Shown: positions 50,497-60,475, numbered from the stretch's first letter. The stretch: 64,000 nucleotides of DNA from Geminocystis sp050753365 (GCF_050753365.1 NZ_JBLZFY010000003.1:44573-108572), one strand, 5' to 3'. Translations and numbers: made by a program. Notes: generated by a model not told the origin, from the sequence alone.

Positions 50497-53271
50497 ATGG
50501 GTTTTTCCTTAAAAACGATTTTATCAGCTTCTTTTTTATTCCCAGTAGTTATTACTGCTACTTCTGTCAGTAGTGTCTCTCTCTGGTTTAGTCAAAAAGC
50601 CATCGATAATCTAGCCTATCAGTTGATGAGTCAAAGTAGCGATCGAATCTTGGATAATGTTAAAACATTTTTGGAGTTACCACAACAAATAAACCAGACG
50701 AATCAAAACTTAATCACTGCAAATATTTTAGATTTAGACACAGAAAATATGGATAACTGGTTGCCATTTCTGTGGCAAGAATATAAGACTAATAAAGATA
50801 AATTTATTGCGGCGATTAAAGTCGTTAATTTAGAAAATTATTTTGTTGTTAGTGGTTATACATTACATCAAAAAACTAAGGAAAAAGTTGAAGGAATTGC
50901 CGTTAGTGATGGGAAAAACTATCAAGGTTATACCTCAATTCAAAACTATCAAAGCAAAACTAATCCTGTTTTTAGTTATCCCAATTTTTCTGCTCATCAA
51001 CGTCCTTGGTATCAAACTGCAATCACACAAAAAAGTAAAACATGGACTAATGTATTTCCTCGATTATCTAATCAACAAACCTTAGTCATTAATTTTTCTC
51101 AACCGATTTATCTTGATAATTCTCCTGAGATAAAAGGAGTTTTATCCGTTCAACTAGACTTAAATTATATTAGTGAATATCTCGATTCTTTAACCATCGG
51201 CAAAACAGGAAAAGCTCTTATAATTAATAATAAAGGAGATTTAATCGCTACTTCTACCCAAGATAATTTATCAGTTTTAGAAAATGATCAAGTCAAATTA
51301 ATTTCTATTACTAATCATGAAAATAATATCAATAAAGCTATTGGTGTATATTTACTCGATCGATACCAAAGTTTTGGTAAAATTAATCAATCTATCCTTA
51401 AAAAAGTAACCATTAATAATGAAAAATACTTTTTATTAGTAAGTAATTTAAAAGATGAATATGGCTTAGATTGGTTATTAATTATCAATATTCCTGAAAC
51501 AGATTTTTTAGCAGAAATTCAAGCTAATTATAAAAAAACAATTCTCTTAACTATCACCTCTATAGTTATCACCATTATTTTAAGTTTATTAATTGCCAAT
51601 TTAATGGCGAAATCTATTGCTAAATTAAATCTAGCTTCTCAAAATATTGCTCAGGGTAACTGGCAAAAAATATCTGTAAATAATCCCATAAAAGAATTAA
51701 ATAATCTGTCTCAATCTTTTAATATTATGAGTGGGCAATTAGAAGATTATGTTCAAAAAATTGAAGAAAATGAGCAAAATCTCCAACAAGCAAAACAATT
51801 ATTAGAAGATTATAACCGCACCCTTGAACAAAAAGTAGAGCAACGCACCCTTGAGTTAGCTGAAGCTAAAGAAAAAGCAGAAGTCGCAAACCATGCAAAA
51901 AGCAGTTTTCTTGCTAATATGAGTCATGAACTTCGATCGCCCCTCAATATTGTGTTAGGATTTTCTCAGTTAATGCTCAATTCCCGTGACGCATTAGAAA
52001 ATACCAAAGAGAATCTGGAAATAATCAACAATAGTGGCAAACATCTTTTAGGATTAATTAACAATATCTTAGATTTAGCGAAGATAGAAGCAGGAAAAAT
52101 AGAATTAAACGCAGAAAATATCGATTTATTCCATTTATTGAGCCAAATTAACCAAATATTTACCATTAAAGCCCAAGAAAAAAACCTTAGTCTCACCATT
52201 AATTATCAACATTTACCCCTCCGTTATATCAACACCGACACCCTTAAACTAAGACAAATTTTAATCAACCTTCTCAGTAACGCCATTAAATTTACCGTCA
52301 CTGGCAGTGTCACTGTTAACCTAGAAGCAAAACCCCTTATTTTCCCCGAATACGATTTATGGTTTGAAATCACAGACACTGGTATCGGTATCAACAAAGA
52401 AGATGAAACGAGAATTTTTAAAGCCTTTCAACAGAGTGAAACAGGAAAATATACCCCAGAAGGCACGGGTTTAGGCTTAAGCATCACCAAACAATTTATT
52501 GAATTAATGGGAGGAAATATAACCCTTACCAGTGAAGAAGGCATCGGCTCAACCTTCAAATTTAATATTAAAGTTAAAGAAGTAAACCCCCATAGTATCA
52601 CCCAAATTCCTCATAAATCCCGTGTTATTGCCCTTGCACCAAATCAACACCAATATCGTATCCTAGTGGTGGACGATAAATGGGAAAATCGTCAACTTTT
52701 AATCAAATTATTGCAACCTTTTGACTTTGAGTTACAAGAAGCGGAAAATGGGAAAGATGCGATCGAGATATGGCAAAATTGGCAACCTGATCTGATATTG
52801 TTAGATATGAGAATGCCCGTTATGGATGGTTATGAGACGATCAAATATATTAAAAGTACCATACAAGGAAATGCTACCATCGTTATCGCCTTAACAGCTA
52901 GTGTATTAGGAAATCAGCAACAAATTATCCTTGATGCAGGTTGTGATGACTATGTGCGTAAACCCTTTTTAGATAGCACTATTTTTGAGATGTTAGAAAA
53001 ACACTTAGATTTAAAATTCATCTATGAAAAAACTTCTGACATTAATCATCATCAAAAAGTTAATCCTCCAGAAATATTAACATCAGAATCATTGGAAATT
53101 ATGCCTCCTCAATGGCATCAGGAATTAAAACAAGCAGTATTAAGATTAGAGGAGAAAAAAATGTTATTTTTAATTAATCAAATACCATCAAATCACTATC
53201 AAATTACGGAAAAATTAAGGCAATTAGTAAGTAATTTTGAAACAGAAAAAATCCTTGATTTACTCTCTTGA
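50497..53271 (+). CDS. Membrane hybrid histidine kinase (dCACHE-HAMP-HisKA-HATPase-REC)
   Basis: 924 residues. First membrane helix residues 7-32; periplasmic double-CACHE sensor about 33-345 (PWYQTAITQKSKTWTNVFPR, GKTGKALIINNKGDLIATS); second helix about 348-370 (TITSIVITIILSLLIANL); HAMP; coiled coil; HisKA with phosphoacceptor His477 (SHELRSPLNIVLGFSQL); HATPase (LINLLSNAIKF, DTGIGI, GTGLGLSI); receiver about 725-840 with Asp770 (LLDMRMPVMDG) and Lys in VRKPF. A C-terminal tail of about 80 residues lacks a recognisable HPt His. Likely a sensor of small organic ligands. No cognate regulator adjoins it. Confidence 0.93.
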   Translation: MGFSLKTILSASFLFPVVITATSVSSVSLWFSQKAIDNLAYQLMSQSSDRILDNVKTFLELPQQINQTNQNLITANILDLDTENMDNWLPFLWQEYKTNKDKFIAAIKVVNLENYFVVSGYTLHQKTKEKVEGIAVSDGKNYQGYTSIQNYQSKTNPVFSYPNFSAHQRPWYQTAITQKSKTWTNVFPRLSNQQTLVINFSQPIYLDNSPEIKGVLSVQLDLNYISEYLDSLTIGKTGKALIINNKGDLIATSTQDNLSVLENDQVKLISITNHENNINKAIGVYLLDRYQSFGKINQSILKKVTINNEKYFLLVSNLKDEYGLDWLLIINIPETDFLAEIQANYKKTILLTITSIVITIILSLLIANLMAKSIAKLNLASQNIAQGNWQKISVNNPIKELNNLSQSFNIMSGQLEDYVQKIEENEQNLQQAKQLLEDYNRTLEQKVEQRTLELAEAKEKAEVANHAKSSFLANMSHELRSPLNIVLGFSQLMLNSRDALENTKENLEIINNSGKHLLGLINNILDLAKIEAGKIELNAENIDLFHLLSQINQIFTIKAQEKNLSLTINYQHLPLRYINTDTLKLRQILINLLSNAIKFTVTGSVTVNLEAKPLIFPEYDLWFEITDTGIGINKEDETRIFKAFQQSETGKYTPEGTGLGLSITKQFIELMGGNITLTSEEGIGSTFKFNIKVKEVNPHSITQIPHKSRVIALAPNQHQYRILVVDDKWENRQLLIKLLQPFDFELQEAENGKDAIEIWQNWQPDLILLDMRMPVMDGYETIKYIKSTIQGNATIVIALTASVLGNQQQIILDAGCDDYVRKPFLDSTIFEMLEKHLDLKFIYEKTSDINHHQKVNPPEILTSESLEIMPPQWHQELKQAVLRLEEKKMLFLINQIPSNHYQITEKLRQLVSNFETEKILDLLS

Positions 53272-53640
53272 CAACTCTCTCCCTTAATAAGCATGGTTTT
53301 TAATAATATAGCGATCCTATTTGAGTTGTAATATCATAAAGGTAGGTATCAGGTATCAGGTGTCAGGTAAAATACTTATAAATCAAAGTGTTTAGTCTAA
53401 TTGTTGGTTTTAAGAGATGTTTCTTATCACGCTATTATTTCTCATAAATGATTTAGGATTGCTATAATAGATTTTCTAACCCAAAAAAATGGCTATATTT
53501 CTTATCAATTATAGTTTTGAGTTAAATACAATTTCGAGAATCAAAACGCCCAGCTTATTAAGGGGAATTTAGTTTAAATTTCTCATAATTTCTAAATTCG
53601 ATCGATGTCTATGTGCCTGTATCTAGTAAATTGTTAATTA
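53272..53640. repeat. Spacer with ATCAGGT heptamers and a dispersed repeat
   Basis: 369 bp. At 53341-53369, GGTAGGTATCAGGTATCAGG has four imperfect 7-bp units. At 53435-53468, TTTCTCATAAATGATTTAGG then ATTGCTATAA matches the repeat at 12648 and, in part, at 27988. No gene. A CGATCGATG word lies at 53598. Confidence 0.75.
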
Positions 53641-54765
53641 ATGGTTAAAATTGTCGTTACAGGAATTAGTATTTTATCCTGTTTAGGAGATACCCAAGCT
53701 ACTTGGGAAGGGGTGATAAATGGTATTTCTGGTATTAAGTTTCATCAGCCTTTTGATTATTTTCCCCCTTTACCCCTCGCTTTAATTAATTCTCATCCTT
53801 CTTTGATTGATGATGTCACTACGACATTGATTCAAGATTTGCTAATTCGATCGAACCTTGAGTTACCCTTAAAAGATACAGGTATTGTCGTGGGTTCGAG
53901 TCGTGGTTGTCAAAGTCATTGGGAAAATTTCCTTTCTTGCCCTAAATCCCGTTTTTCACCTCCTTGGTTGAATACTTTACCCTGTCAACCATCCTCAATT
54001 ATTGCTCGTTATATTCAGAGTAGCTCGATCGTACTTTCTCCCACTAATGCTTGTGCAACGGGATTAGTCACTATAGCTCAAGGATACGAATTAATTAAAC
54101 AACAACGCTGTGAAAGAGTCATTGTCGGTGCGATCGAAACCCCCGTTACTCCATTGACTATGACAGGATTTACGCAAATGAAAGCCCTTAGCAATATGGG
54201 ATGTGATCCTTTTGGCAAAGCGAGAAATGGTTTTGTCTTGGGGGAAGGAGGTGCATTGTTAGTATTAGAAAGCGAAGCCTTAGCGAAAAGTCGTCAAGCT
54301 AAAATTTACGGTGAAATCTTGGCATGGGGGATGAGTTGTGATGCTCAAGCTATGACAGCCCCCGAAAAAGAAGGTTATACCGCCATAAGTTCGATCGAAC
54401 AGTGTTTGCAACGCTCTCAAATACAACGCCACGAAATCGATTATATCCATGCCCACGGCACTGGTACTATATTAAATGACCAACGAGAGGCGAAAATTAT
54501 CAATCAGCTATTCCCTCATTATCCCCAAGTTAGCTCAACTAAAGGAGTAACAGGACATACTTTAGGTGCATCAGGGGCGATAAGTACCGCATTAAGTTTA
54601 TTATCCTTAGATAGACAAATTCTCTTACCTAATACAAGTCTTTCACCTTCAGAATTTGAGCTAAATTTTTGCACTAAATCTCAAAAACATCCTTTAAGGA
54701 AGATACTTTGTTTTAGCTTCGGTTTTGGTGGACAAAATGTAGTAATCTCGATCGGAATTAATTGA
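53641..54765 (+). CDS. Beta-ketoacyl-ACP synthase family protein (FabF/KAS II-like)
   Basis: 374 residues, shorter than FabF (about 410). Condensing-enzyme fold with the Cys-His-His triad: SPTNACATGL (Cys), YIHAHGTGTILNDQREA (His), KGVTGHTLGASGA (His), and GFGGQN near the end. N-terminal VVTGISILSCLGDTQATWEG is typical. Main fatty-acid FabF is normally beside acpP; this gene is alone, so it is probably a second, specialised paralogue (lipid or secondary metabolite). Confidence 0.88.
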   Translation: MVKIVVTGISILSCLGDTQATWEGVINGISGIKFHQPFDYFPPLPLALINSHPSLIDDVTTTLIQDLLIRSNLELPLKDTGIVVGSSRGCQSHWENFLSCPKSRFSPPWLNTLPCQPSSIIARYIQSSSIVLSPTNACATGLVTIAQGYELIKQQRCERVIVGAIETPVTPLTMTGFTQMKALSNMGCDPFGKARNGFVLGEGGALLVLESEALAKSRQAKIYGEILAWGMSCDAQAMTAPEKEGYTAISSIEQCLQRSQIQRHEIDYIHAHGTGTILNDQREAKIINQLFPHYPQVSSTKGVTGHTLGASGAISTALSLLSLDRQILLPNTSLSPSEFELNFCTKSQKHPLRKILCFSFGFGGQNVVISIGIN

Positions 54766-54772
54766 TCAAGAC

Positions 54773-54813
54773 TATTACTTATCACTTATTACTTATTACC
54801 TATTACCTATTAA
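54773..54813 (+). repeat. Heptamer run TTATTAC/CTATTAC
   Basis: ACTTATCACTTATTACTTAT then TACCTATTACCTATTAATTG: about five 7-bp units filling the convergent spacer between the ketoacyl synthase gene and rlpA. Its last bases (TTA, 54810-54812) are the stop codon of rlpA. Confidence 0.8.
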
Positions 54814-55718
54814 TTGAGTACCTGCATAGAAACAGTACCAACACCACTACCCTTTAAACCGATGGCACGGGCTGCACCAGCAGATAAGTCAATAATGCGT
54901 CCTCTGACATGGGGTCCTCGATCGTTAATGCGAACGATTACAGAACGACCATTTCTGACATTGGTTACTTTAACTCTAGTGCCAAAAGGGAGGCTACGAT
55001 GAGCGGCAGTGAGGGCGTTTTGGTTAAATTTTTCGCCACTGGCGGTTCTGCGTCCATGAAATCCGGGGCCATACCAAGAAGCAATACCTTGAGCGGCTCT
55101 ACGGAGACTTTTGACTCCAGCACCTGCCAACTCATCAATTTTACTGTCAGCTTTTACAATTTGCTTTCCTTGAACTTCTGTTAAGGGTAAACCATTACCC
55201 ATCAGACGACGAAGACGATTAGTTGCTTGTAAAGCATCATGGGTTTTGTTTCTAGTAGCATCTGGTAAGATGACATTATTATTGATGCGGATTAATTCTT
55301 CTTGTCGGAACTTTAGGGAATAATCTTTAGTCGTAGATTCCCAAGCAACGTTAATTTCGTTGGCATCAATATTTTCGCTAGATAGTTGATCAAGGCGTTG
55401 TGCTAATTTTGTGGCTTGTTCGATCGCACTGTGTTCGGGACTATCTAAAAACGTTAGTAGAGGGATATTTTGAAAATGTAGAGTGACGGCGTTAGTATTT
55501 TTGTGTTGATGGGGGTAGAGTTTAACGGTGAGAAATTCTGGGATGTTGAAAGTCGAGTTTCTGGCAACGACGTTATTTACTGATGATAATGCTGTTTTAT
55601 CTTGATTTTGGTGAGAATCAGCTTTGACATTAGGAGCGAATAAAAATCCAGTTGCTCCTAATCCTAAAATAGTTGTTAAAGCCGAAATGACAGCCTTTTT
55701 CCAAGTTTTGTTACGCAT
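54810..55718 (-). CDS. rlpA: RlpA-family septal ring lytic transglycosylase
   Basis: About 302 residues from ATG 55718 (MRNKTWKKAVISA); the TTG at 55742 is less likely. Signal-like hydrophobic segment LTTILGLGATGFLFAP. C-terminal double-psi beta-barrel: GIASWYGPGFHGRRTASGE, LTAAHRSLPFGTRVKVTN, VIVRINDRGPHVRGRIIDLS, with the catalytic-type Asp in NDRGP. The middle region (about 40-200) is specific to cyanobacteria and of unknown role. RlpA proteins digest peptidoglycan lacking stem peptides. Confidence 0.92.
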   Translation of the reverse strand: MRNKTWKKAVISALTTILGLGATGFLFAPNVKADSHQNQDKTALSSVNNVVARNSTFNIPEFLTVKLYPHQHKNTNAVTLHFQNIPLLTFLDSPEHSAIEQATKLAQRLDQLSSENIDANEINVAWESTTKDYSLKFRQEELIRINNNVILPDATRNKTHDALQATNRLRRLMGNGLPLTEVQGKQIVKADSKIDELAGAGVKSLRRAAQGIASWYGPGFHGRRTASGEKFNQNALTAAHRSLPFGTRVKVTNVRNGRSVIVRINDRGPHVRGRIIDLSAGAARAIGLKGSGVGTVSMQVLN

Positions 55719-56382
55719 AATTTTTCTAGTAATTGAATACAAAAAACCTTTAATGTTAGGTGTTTCGGTGTCTTTACTCCTCGTAAATTTAATAAAAGTA
55801 AGTATTTTTGCTTGTTTGCTTAAACTAAATTAACATAGGATTTTTCATCATGGGATTACGATTTCTTATTTATAGGCAGTTGTAATATTTAATCTAGTTA
55901 TTTTTGTTGATATTTAAAGAAAAGTAAGGTATAATTATAAGTTTATTGTTTTGTAAAATGATAATTTATGTTTTGAAAAACTAATCAATAGATAGAATAA
56001 TTGTATTAGTCAAATGTAAAATCAAAGAAATAGCTGTTAGTGGAAATTGCCATAACACAAATTTTCGTCCACAAAAGAATTTCTGGAAAATAACTCAGGT
56101 TCGATCGCGCAGCGCCGTCTTTGACGATCGAGCCATTTTTGACTGTATGCTAGACTGATAAGGGCAAAGATTGACGAAAAAAGCAATTAACGAAGAAAAA
56201 TTCAACCAAGACAAAATAGGACGAAATTAAGAATTTTTCTCTAGGAAAAAACTAGATAAAGGTGATATGATCTGTAATGAAAGTATCAATTTTTAGGACA
56301 AAAATCCGATAAGAAAAATTGATCAGTTCATCAGATAAGATGAAATCGATAGTAAAAAATTATCAAAAAGAGTAACTAAAAT
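55719..56382. other. Divergent spacer rlpA-purM with a GATCG hairpin
   Basis: 664 bp. A strong inverted repeat, GGTTCGATCG (56098-56107) and CGATCGAGCC (56125-56134), encloses the GC-rich loop CGCAGCGCCGTCTTTGA, followed by ATTTTT. The remainder is AT-rich and holds the promoters of the divergent genes rlpA and purM. Nothing else recognised; I looked for a c-di-AMP (ydaO-type) riboswitch pattern before rlpA and did not see one. Confidence 0.55.
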
Positions 56383-57405
56383 ATGGATTATAAACAGGCA
56401 GGAGTTGATGTTGAAGCGGGGAGAGAATTTGTTAAAAAAATCACCGACAATGTAGAAAGTACTTATAGAAAAGGCGTTTTAGGCGGATTAGGTGGCTTTG
56501 GTGGTTGTTTTGAAATTCCTCAAGGTTATCAACAGCCTGTTTTAGTTTCTGGCACGGATGGAGTGGGTACAAAGTTAAAGATTGCCCATGAGTTAAATCG
56601 CCATGACACGGTAGGCATTGATTTAGTGGCGATGTGCGTGAATGATATTTTAACCAGTGGCGCCGAGCCTTTATTTTTCCTCGATTATTTAGCTACAGGC
56701 AAATTAGAGAGTAATCAATTAGCAGAAGTTATTAATGGTATCGTTTCAGGATGTAAAGAAAGTGGTTGTGCTTTGTTAGGAGGAGAAACTGCCGAAATGC
56801 CGGGGTTTTATCAGTTAGGAGAATATGATTTAGCTGGTTTTTGCGTGGGGATTGTGGAAAAAAGTAAAATCCTCGATGGTAGTAAAGTGGAAAAAGGAGA
56901 TGTGGCGATCGCACTTTCTAGCAGTGGTATCCATAGTAATGGCTTTTCCCTCGTGAGAAAAATTATTGAAAGTAATGGTTTTAGTTGGCATGATAAACCC
57001 GAAGAATTGGCAGGGCAAACTTTAGGGGAGGTGTGTTTAACTCCCACTCGTCTTTATGTCAAACCCGTGTTATCGGCGTTGCAATCGGGTTTAGGAATTA
57101 AGGCAATGGCACATATTACGGGGGGCGGTATTCCCGAAAATTTACCCCGTTGTTTACCCAAAAACCTCTCGATCGAGGTAAAATTAGATAGTTGGAAGAT
57201 TCCGCCAATTTTCCAATGGTTAGCCAAAACGGGCAATGTCAATCAAGAGGCGATGTTAAATACCTTTAATATGGGGGTAGGTTTTGTGGTGATTGTCTCA
57301 GAAGATGATGTCACCGCAGTCCAAAATCATTTTACTAACTATAATATAGAAACAAGTTCGATCGGTCGAGTGATAGAAGGAGATAGTTCGATCGTTTTTT
57401 GTTAA
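56383..57405 (+). CDS. purM: Phosphoribosylformylglycinamidine cyclo-ligase (AIR synthetase)
   Basis: 340 residues, usual length. Fifth step of purine synthesis, closing the imidazole ring with ATP. Family regions: MDYKQAGVDVEAGREFVKKI, LGGLGGFGGCFEI, VSGTDGVGTKLKIA, IDLVAMCVNDILTSGAEPL, GGETAEMPGFY, and HITGGGIPENLPRCLP. Single gene with a long upstream spacer. Confidence 0.98.
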   Translation: MDYKQAGVDVEAGREFVKKITDNVESTYRKGVLGGLGGFGGCFEIPQGYQQPVLVSGTDGVGTKLKIAHELNRHDTVGIDLVAMCVNDILTSGAEPLFFLDYLATGKLESNQLAEVINGIVSGCKESGCALLGGETAEMPGFYQLGEYDLAGFCVGIVEKSKILDGSKVEKGDVAIALSSSGIHSNGFSLVRKIIESNGFSWHDKPEELAGQTLGEVCLTPTRLYVKPVLSALQSGLGIKAMAHITGGGIPENLPRCLPKNLSIEVKLDSWKIPPIFQWLAKTGNVNQEAMLNTFNMGVGFVVIVSEDDVTAVQNHFTNYNIETSSIGRVIEGDSSIVFC

Positions 57406-57470
57406 AAATTCATGACGGTAATGAAGGATGGTTTTTTTTACTTAGTTTTTTTCTGTAATAAAATGGATCA

Positions 57471-60353
57471 TTAATTTTCTCTTTTAGAAATAGCTATATT
57501 TAAGTTTAATAATTGCTCTAAAATATCCCCATTTTCATCGAAATTATAGGCTTTCATTACTAACTTATCTAACTGTTGATGGAGTTGATATAATTTACTA
57601 CTAGGCTCATTAAAAAAAGCATTATATAACTGAGTAATTCCCCATGATTTTTTATTCATTTGTTCTGTTCTATAATCGTGTAATTCTATCATTTTATCCC
57701 TTATTTGTTGCATAATTTTTACTGCCCCTTTATCCCCAAAATTGGGGACTTTTTCTTTCCTGACTCCCCCAGAATTGGGGGCATGGGGGCAAGTGGGAAA
57801 TGGGAATGTTTCAAAACAAGTGGTATTAGTATATCTTAAAGTTTCCCCTAAAGTTGAACTTTGAGCCTTAACCCAAAGACGATGGATATTTGATGTTAAA
57901 ATACCTAAAATATAAAAATCATCCGAAGCAACAATAACCGTTAAATCAGAAGGTAATATCTCACTATTAATGGGTAAAAAAATAAACCATTTAGACACTC
58001 TAGGAATAGCTAAATAAAAAGATAAATTTTTGATAACATCTCTCATATTTAAGCGATTTCCTTCATATTGCCACCAATTAACTTTTAATTTTTCATTACG
58101 ATTATTTTTCCTTTCTTCGGGAATTGTTTTTTTCACTCTTTCAAAAGCTAAAGGATAGTTACTTGCTTCTTCTAAAGTTAAATTATCAAAATCGATAATC
58201 CATCGGCTAGGTTTTCCATTAGGATTTCTGGCTAAATCTTTGGCATCTAAAAAAGGCTTAATAACTCTTTGATAAATACTATTTTGATTAATCCATTTTT
58301 GAGTCTCTTTTTCCGTGATAATAAAACCTTTTCCACAAGGAGAAACACCCTTAAAAGCTAAATTTTTGTTACTATTTAATTTTTGTGCTTGACTCACATC
58401 AACAGAAATTGTCAGGGAAGAATTTATCTGTTTAACTAATTGATTATTCAAATAATATTCTGTTGGTTTTTCATAACACCAATTGACTATATTTACATAA
58501 ACTTTTGCATCTCCTGACCATTTTTGATGAGTAAATGCTTCATAAATATAACCATTATTATTTACTATATAATCTAAACTCGCATCACGTCCAATATTTT
58601 GAGAAATAGAATTAGTTGCTACTAACCCAATTCTATGATTTTTACCTAAATTATCATGACTTTTTCTAAACCAATAAACACAAAAATCAGGTTGCCCTTT
58701 TACTTCTTTAAATTTACGATAAACTTTCTCTGCATAATCATCTCCAAATTCTTTTCTTATCTGTTTTCCGCCTAAAAAGGGAGGATTTCCGATAATTGCA
58801 TCGGCTTTTATCCAGTCTGTAAATAAAGCATCTGTACAAATAATATTGTTATCTAAACTGTCTAAAGGTAACGCAGGTTCGGTTAAATTAAACTTGTCAA
58901 TAGCTACTTTTCTAGCTATCATTAAAGTAACTTTTGCTAACTCTACCGCAAAGGGGTTTATATCCATACCATAAAACTGATTTGGAGTAACAAAACTGAT
59001 ATTAATTTGTTGATTTTTACCCTTAGTTTTCTCCTTAATTTTGTCTAATAATAATTGCTCAATTCTCTTTAATTCTTGATAGGCAACGTAGAGAAAATTT
59101 CCACTACCACAGGCAGGATCGAGTATTTTATATTCTTGTAATTTAAGTTGTAAATTAGTTAATTCTTTAACGGTATTTGCACTGTCGATTAATTCCTCCC
59201 AATATTTACTAATAGTCGGGCGTACAATTTTCATAATATCCGCTTCGGAAGTGTAGTGCATCCCGTAGCTATGTCTCTCTTTAGCGTTAACTGTACCTTC
59301 AAAAATGTTACCAAAAATGGCAGGGCGAATTTTACTCCAGTCTTGCCTTGCAACGGTTGCCAATATCTCTAATTCTGGCTTGGTAAGTTCGATCGAATCC
59401 ACTATACTAAATAAACCACCGTTAAAGTATTCCACTCCTTGATATTTTCCGGCAGGAGTGACTCCCTGATGATTCATTTCACGGAATAAACCTCCTAATA
59501 TATCGTAACTACTCGCACCTTCTAAGCATTCTTCTACGCAACGCAAAAAGAGGCTATCGGGTAATAATCCTCTGTCTTCGGCAAACATTGCCAAGACGCA
59601 TTGGAGGATAAAGCGTTGGATTTTGAGGATAGGATTTGCCCCTAAATCCCCAAGAGTGGGGACTTTTTCTGTTGTCTCTCCCCCAAAATTGGGGGTAGGG
59701 GGGCGATTTCCTTGAGAATGGGAGAGATTGTTTGCCCCTAAATCCCCAAGAGTGGGGACTTTTTCCGTTGTCTCTCCCCCAGAATTGGGGGTAGGGGTAC
59801 GAAAATTAAGTCTTTGTTGGAGGATTTGGAATAATTCCCCTAGTCGTCTTCCTGCTTTTTCGGTAACGTCAACTTGGTTGTTATTAAAGATGGGTTTACT
59901 TTCTACCCTTGCCATGAAGTTAAAGGCAGAGTAGCGTTTGCCTAAGTCTTCGATCGAAACTGTATCTACAGGTTCATCTAATTGTAAGTCAAAGTCAAAA
60001 ATCCAAAATTCATCAAAGTTGCATAATATCACATAACGAGGTCGATCGGGTACAAGTCTTGACCAATATTCAAAGGCTTGGGCATAATGTTTCGATAAGT
60101 CTTCCCCTCGCTTTTTCATCTCAATCAGTAGCTTGGGTTTCCAGACTAAATCCGCAAAGCCAGTATTTTTCTTTTTACTACCCTTTTTTATGGCTTCTTC
60201 GTATTTTGCACCTGCTTCCAATGCACCATCATAACCGAAAGCCTGAAAGAATCGATCGAGAAATATTTGGGCTTCCTTCCTTTCTTGCCCTGTAATGTGT
60301 TGTTGACAAAAGGCAATAAATTTTTCGAGGTTATCTTGATGGTTGTTTGTCAT
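57471..60353 (-). CDS. Single-chain restriction-modification enzyme, MmeI-like (type IIG/IIL)
   Basis: 960 residues. N-terminal nuclease motif D68-x9-E78-x-K80 (FADLVWKPKLLIEMKKRG), the same spacing I recall for MmeI. Helical connector, then N6-adenine methylase: LDPACGSGNFLYVAYQELK (about residue 411) and the catalytic IIGNPPFLGGKQIR (about 521). Target recognition region about 690-880 with WIIDFDNLTLEEASNYPLA and SSTLGETLRYTNTTCFETFP. Cutting and modifying are thus on one chain. Two regions (about 185-239 and 855-877) are made of a GC-rich dispersed repeat read in frame (TPNSGGETTEKVPTLGDLGA). Whether these disturb activity is unknown; no stop or frameshift is present. Confidence 0.88.
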   Translation of the reverse strand: MTNNHQDNLEKFIAFCQQHITGQERKEAQIFLDRFFQAFGYDGALEAGAKYEEAIKKGSKKKNTGFADLVWKPKLLIEMKKRGEDLSKHYAQAFEYWSRLVPDRPRYVILCNFDEFWIFDFDLQLDEPVDTVSIEDLGKRYSAFNFMARVESKPIFNNNQVDVTEKAGRRLGELFQILQQRLNFRTPTPNSGGETTEKVPTLGDLGANNLSHSQGNRPPTPNFGGETTEKVPTLGDLGANPILKIQRFILQCVLAMFAEDRGLLPDSLFLRCVEECLEGASSYDILGGLFREMNHQGVTPAGKYQGVEYFNGGLFSIVDSIELTKPELEILATVARQDWSKIRPAIFGNIFEGTVNAKERHSYGMHYTSEADIMKIVRPTISKYWEELIDSANTVKELTNLQLKLQEYKILDPACGSGNFLYVAYQELKRIEQLLLDKIKEKTKGKNQQINISFVTPNQFYGMDINPFAVELAKVTLMIARKVAIDKFNLTEPALPLDSLDNNIICTDALFTDWIKADAIIGNPPFLGGKQIRKEFGDDYAEKVYRKFKEVKGQPDFCVYWFRKSHDNLGKNHRIGLVATNSISQNIGRDASLDYIVNNNGYIYEAFTHQKWSGDAKVYVNIVNWCYEKPTEYYLNNQLVKQINSSLTISVDVSQAQKLNSNKNLAFKGVSPCGKGFIITEKETQKWINQNSIYQRVIKPFLDAKDLARNPNGKPSRWIIDFDNLTLEEASNYPLAFERVKKTIPEERKNNRNEKLKVNWWQYEGNRLNMRDVIKNLSFYLAIPRVSKWFIFLPINSEILPSDLTVIVASDDFYILGILTSNIHRLWVKAQSSTLGETLRYTNTTCFETFPFPTCPHAPNSGGVRKEKVPNFGDKGAVKIMQQIRDKMIELHDYRTEQMNKKSWGITQLYNAFFNEPSSKLYQLHQQLDKLVMKAYNFDENGDILEQLLNLNIAISKREN
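57722..57790 (-). repeat. In-frame CCCCAGAATTGGGGG repeat in the MmeI-like gene, copy 3
   Basis: TGCCCCTTTATCCCCAAAAT then TGGGGACTTTTTCTTTCCTG and CTCCCCCAGAATTGGGGGCA. Encodes APNSGGVRKEKVPNFGDKGA near the C-terminus. Made of two nested palindromes (CCCCAAnnTTGGGG and CCCCCAnnATTGGGGG). Confidence 0.85.
59635..59798 (-). repeat. Tandem in-frame copies 1 and 2 of the same repeat
   Basis: Two 68-bp copies (59635-59702 and 59731-59798) spaced by 96 bp, each CCCCTAAATCCCCAAGAGTG ... CCCCCAnAATTGGGGGTAGG. They differ at only a few bases. Encoded peptides are PTPNSGGETTEKVPTLGDLG and PTPNFGGETTEKVPTLGDLG, separated by the 11-residue spacer ANNLSHSQGNR. The GC content is clearly above the surrounding gene. 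Confidence 0.88.
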
Positions 60354-60475
60354 GGGAAAGAAAACGATGATAAAGTAAGCTACTTTGTATTATAACTTAT
60401 CCGTAGGTGCAAAACTCTCAAAGTTTCATAAAGTTTGATAAAATGCAATGGTTCAATTAAAGTTATAGGCTTAAT

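Noticed and set aside
54909..55184. A 91-codon frame opposite rlpA
   Set aside because: It is the antisense of the conserved RlpA barrel and has no features of its own.
55743..56382. c-di-AMP (ydaO-type) riboswitch before rlpA, or 6S RNA near purM
   Set aside because: Neither conserved core could be found by reading; only the GATCG hairpin stands out.
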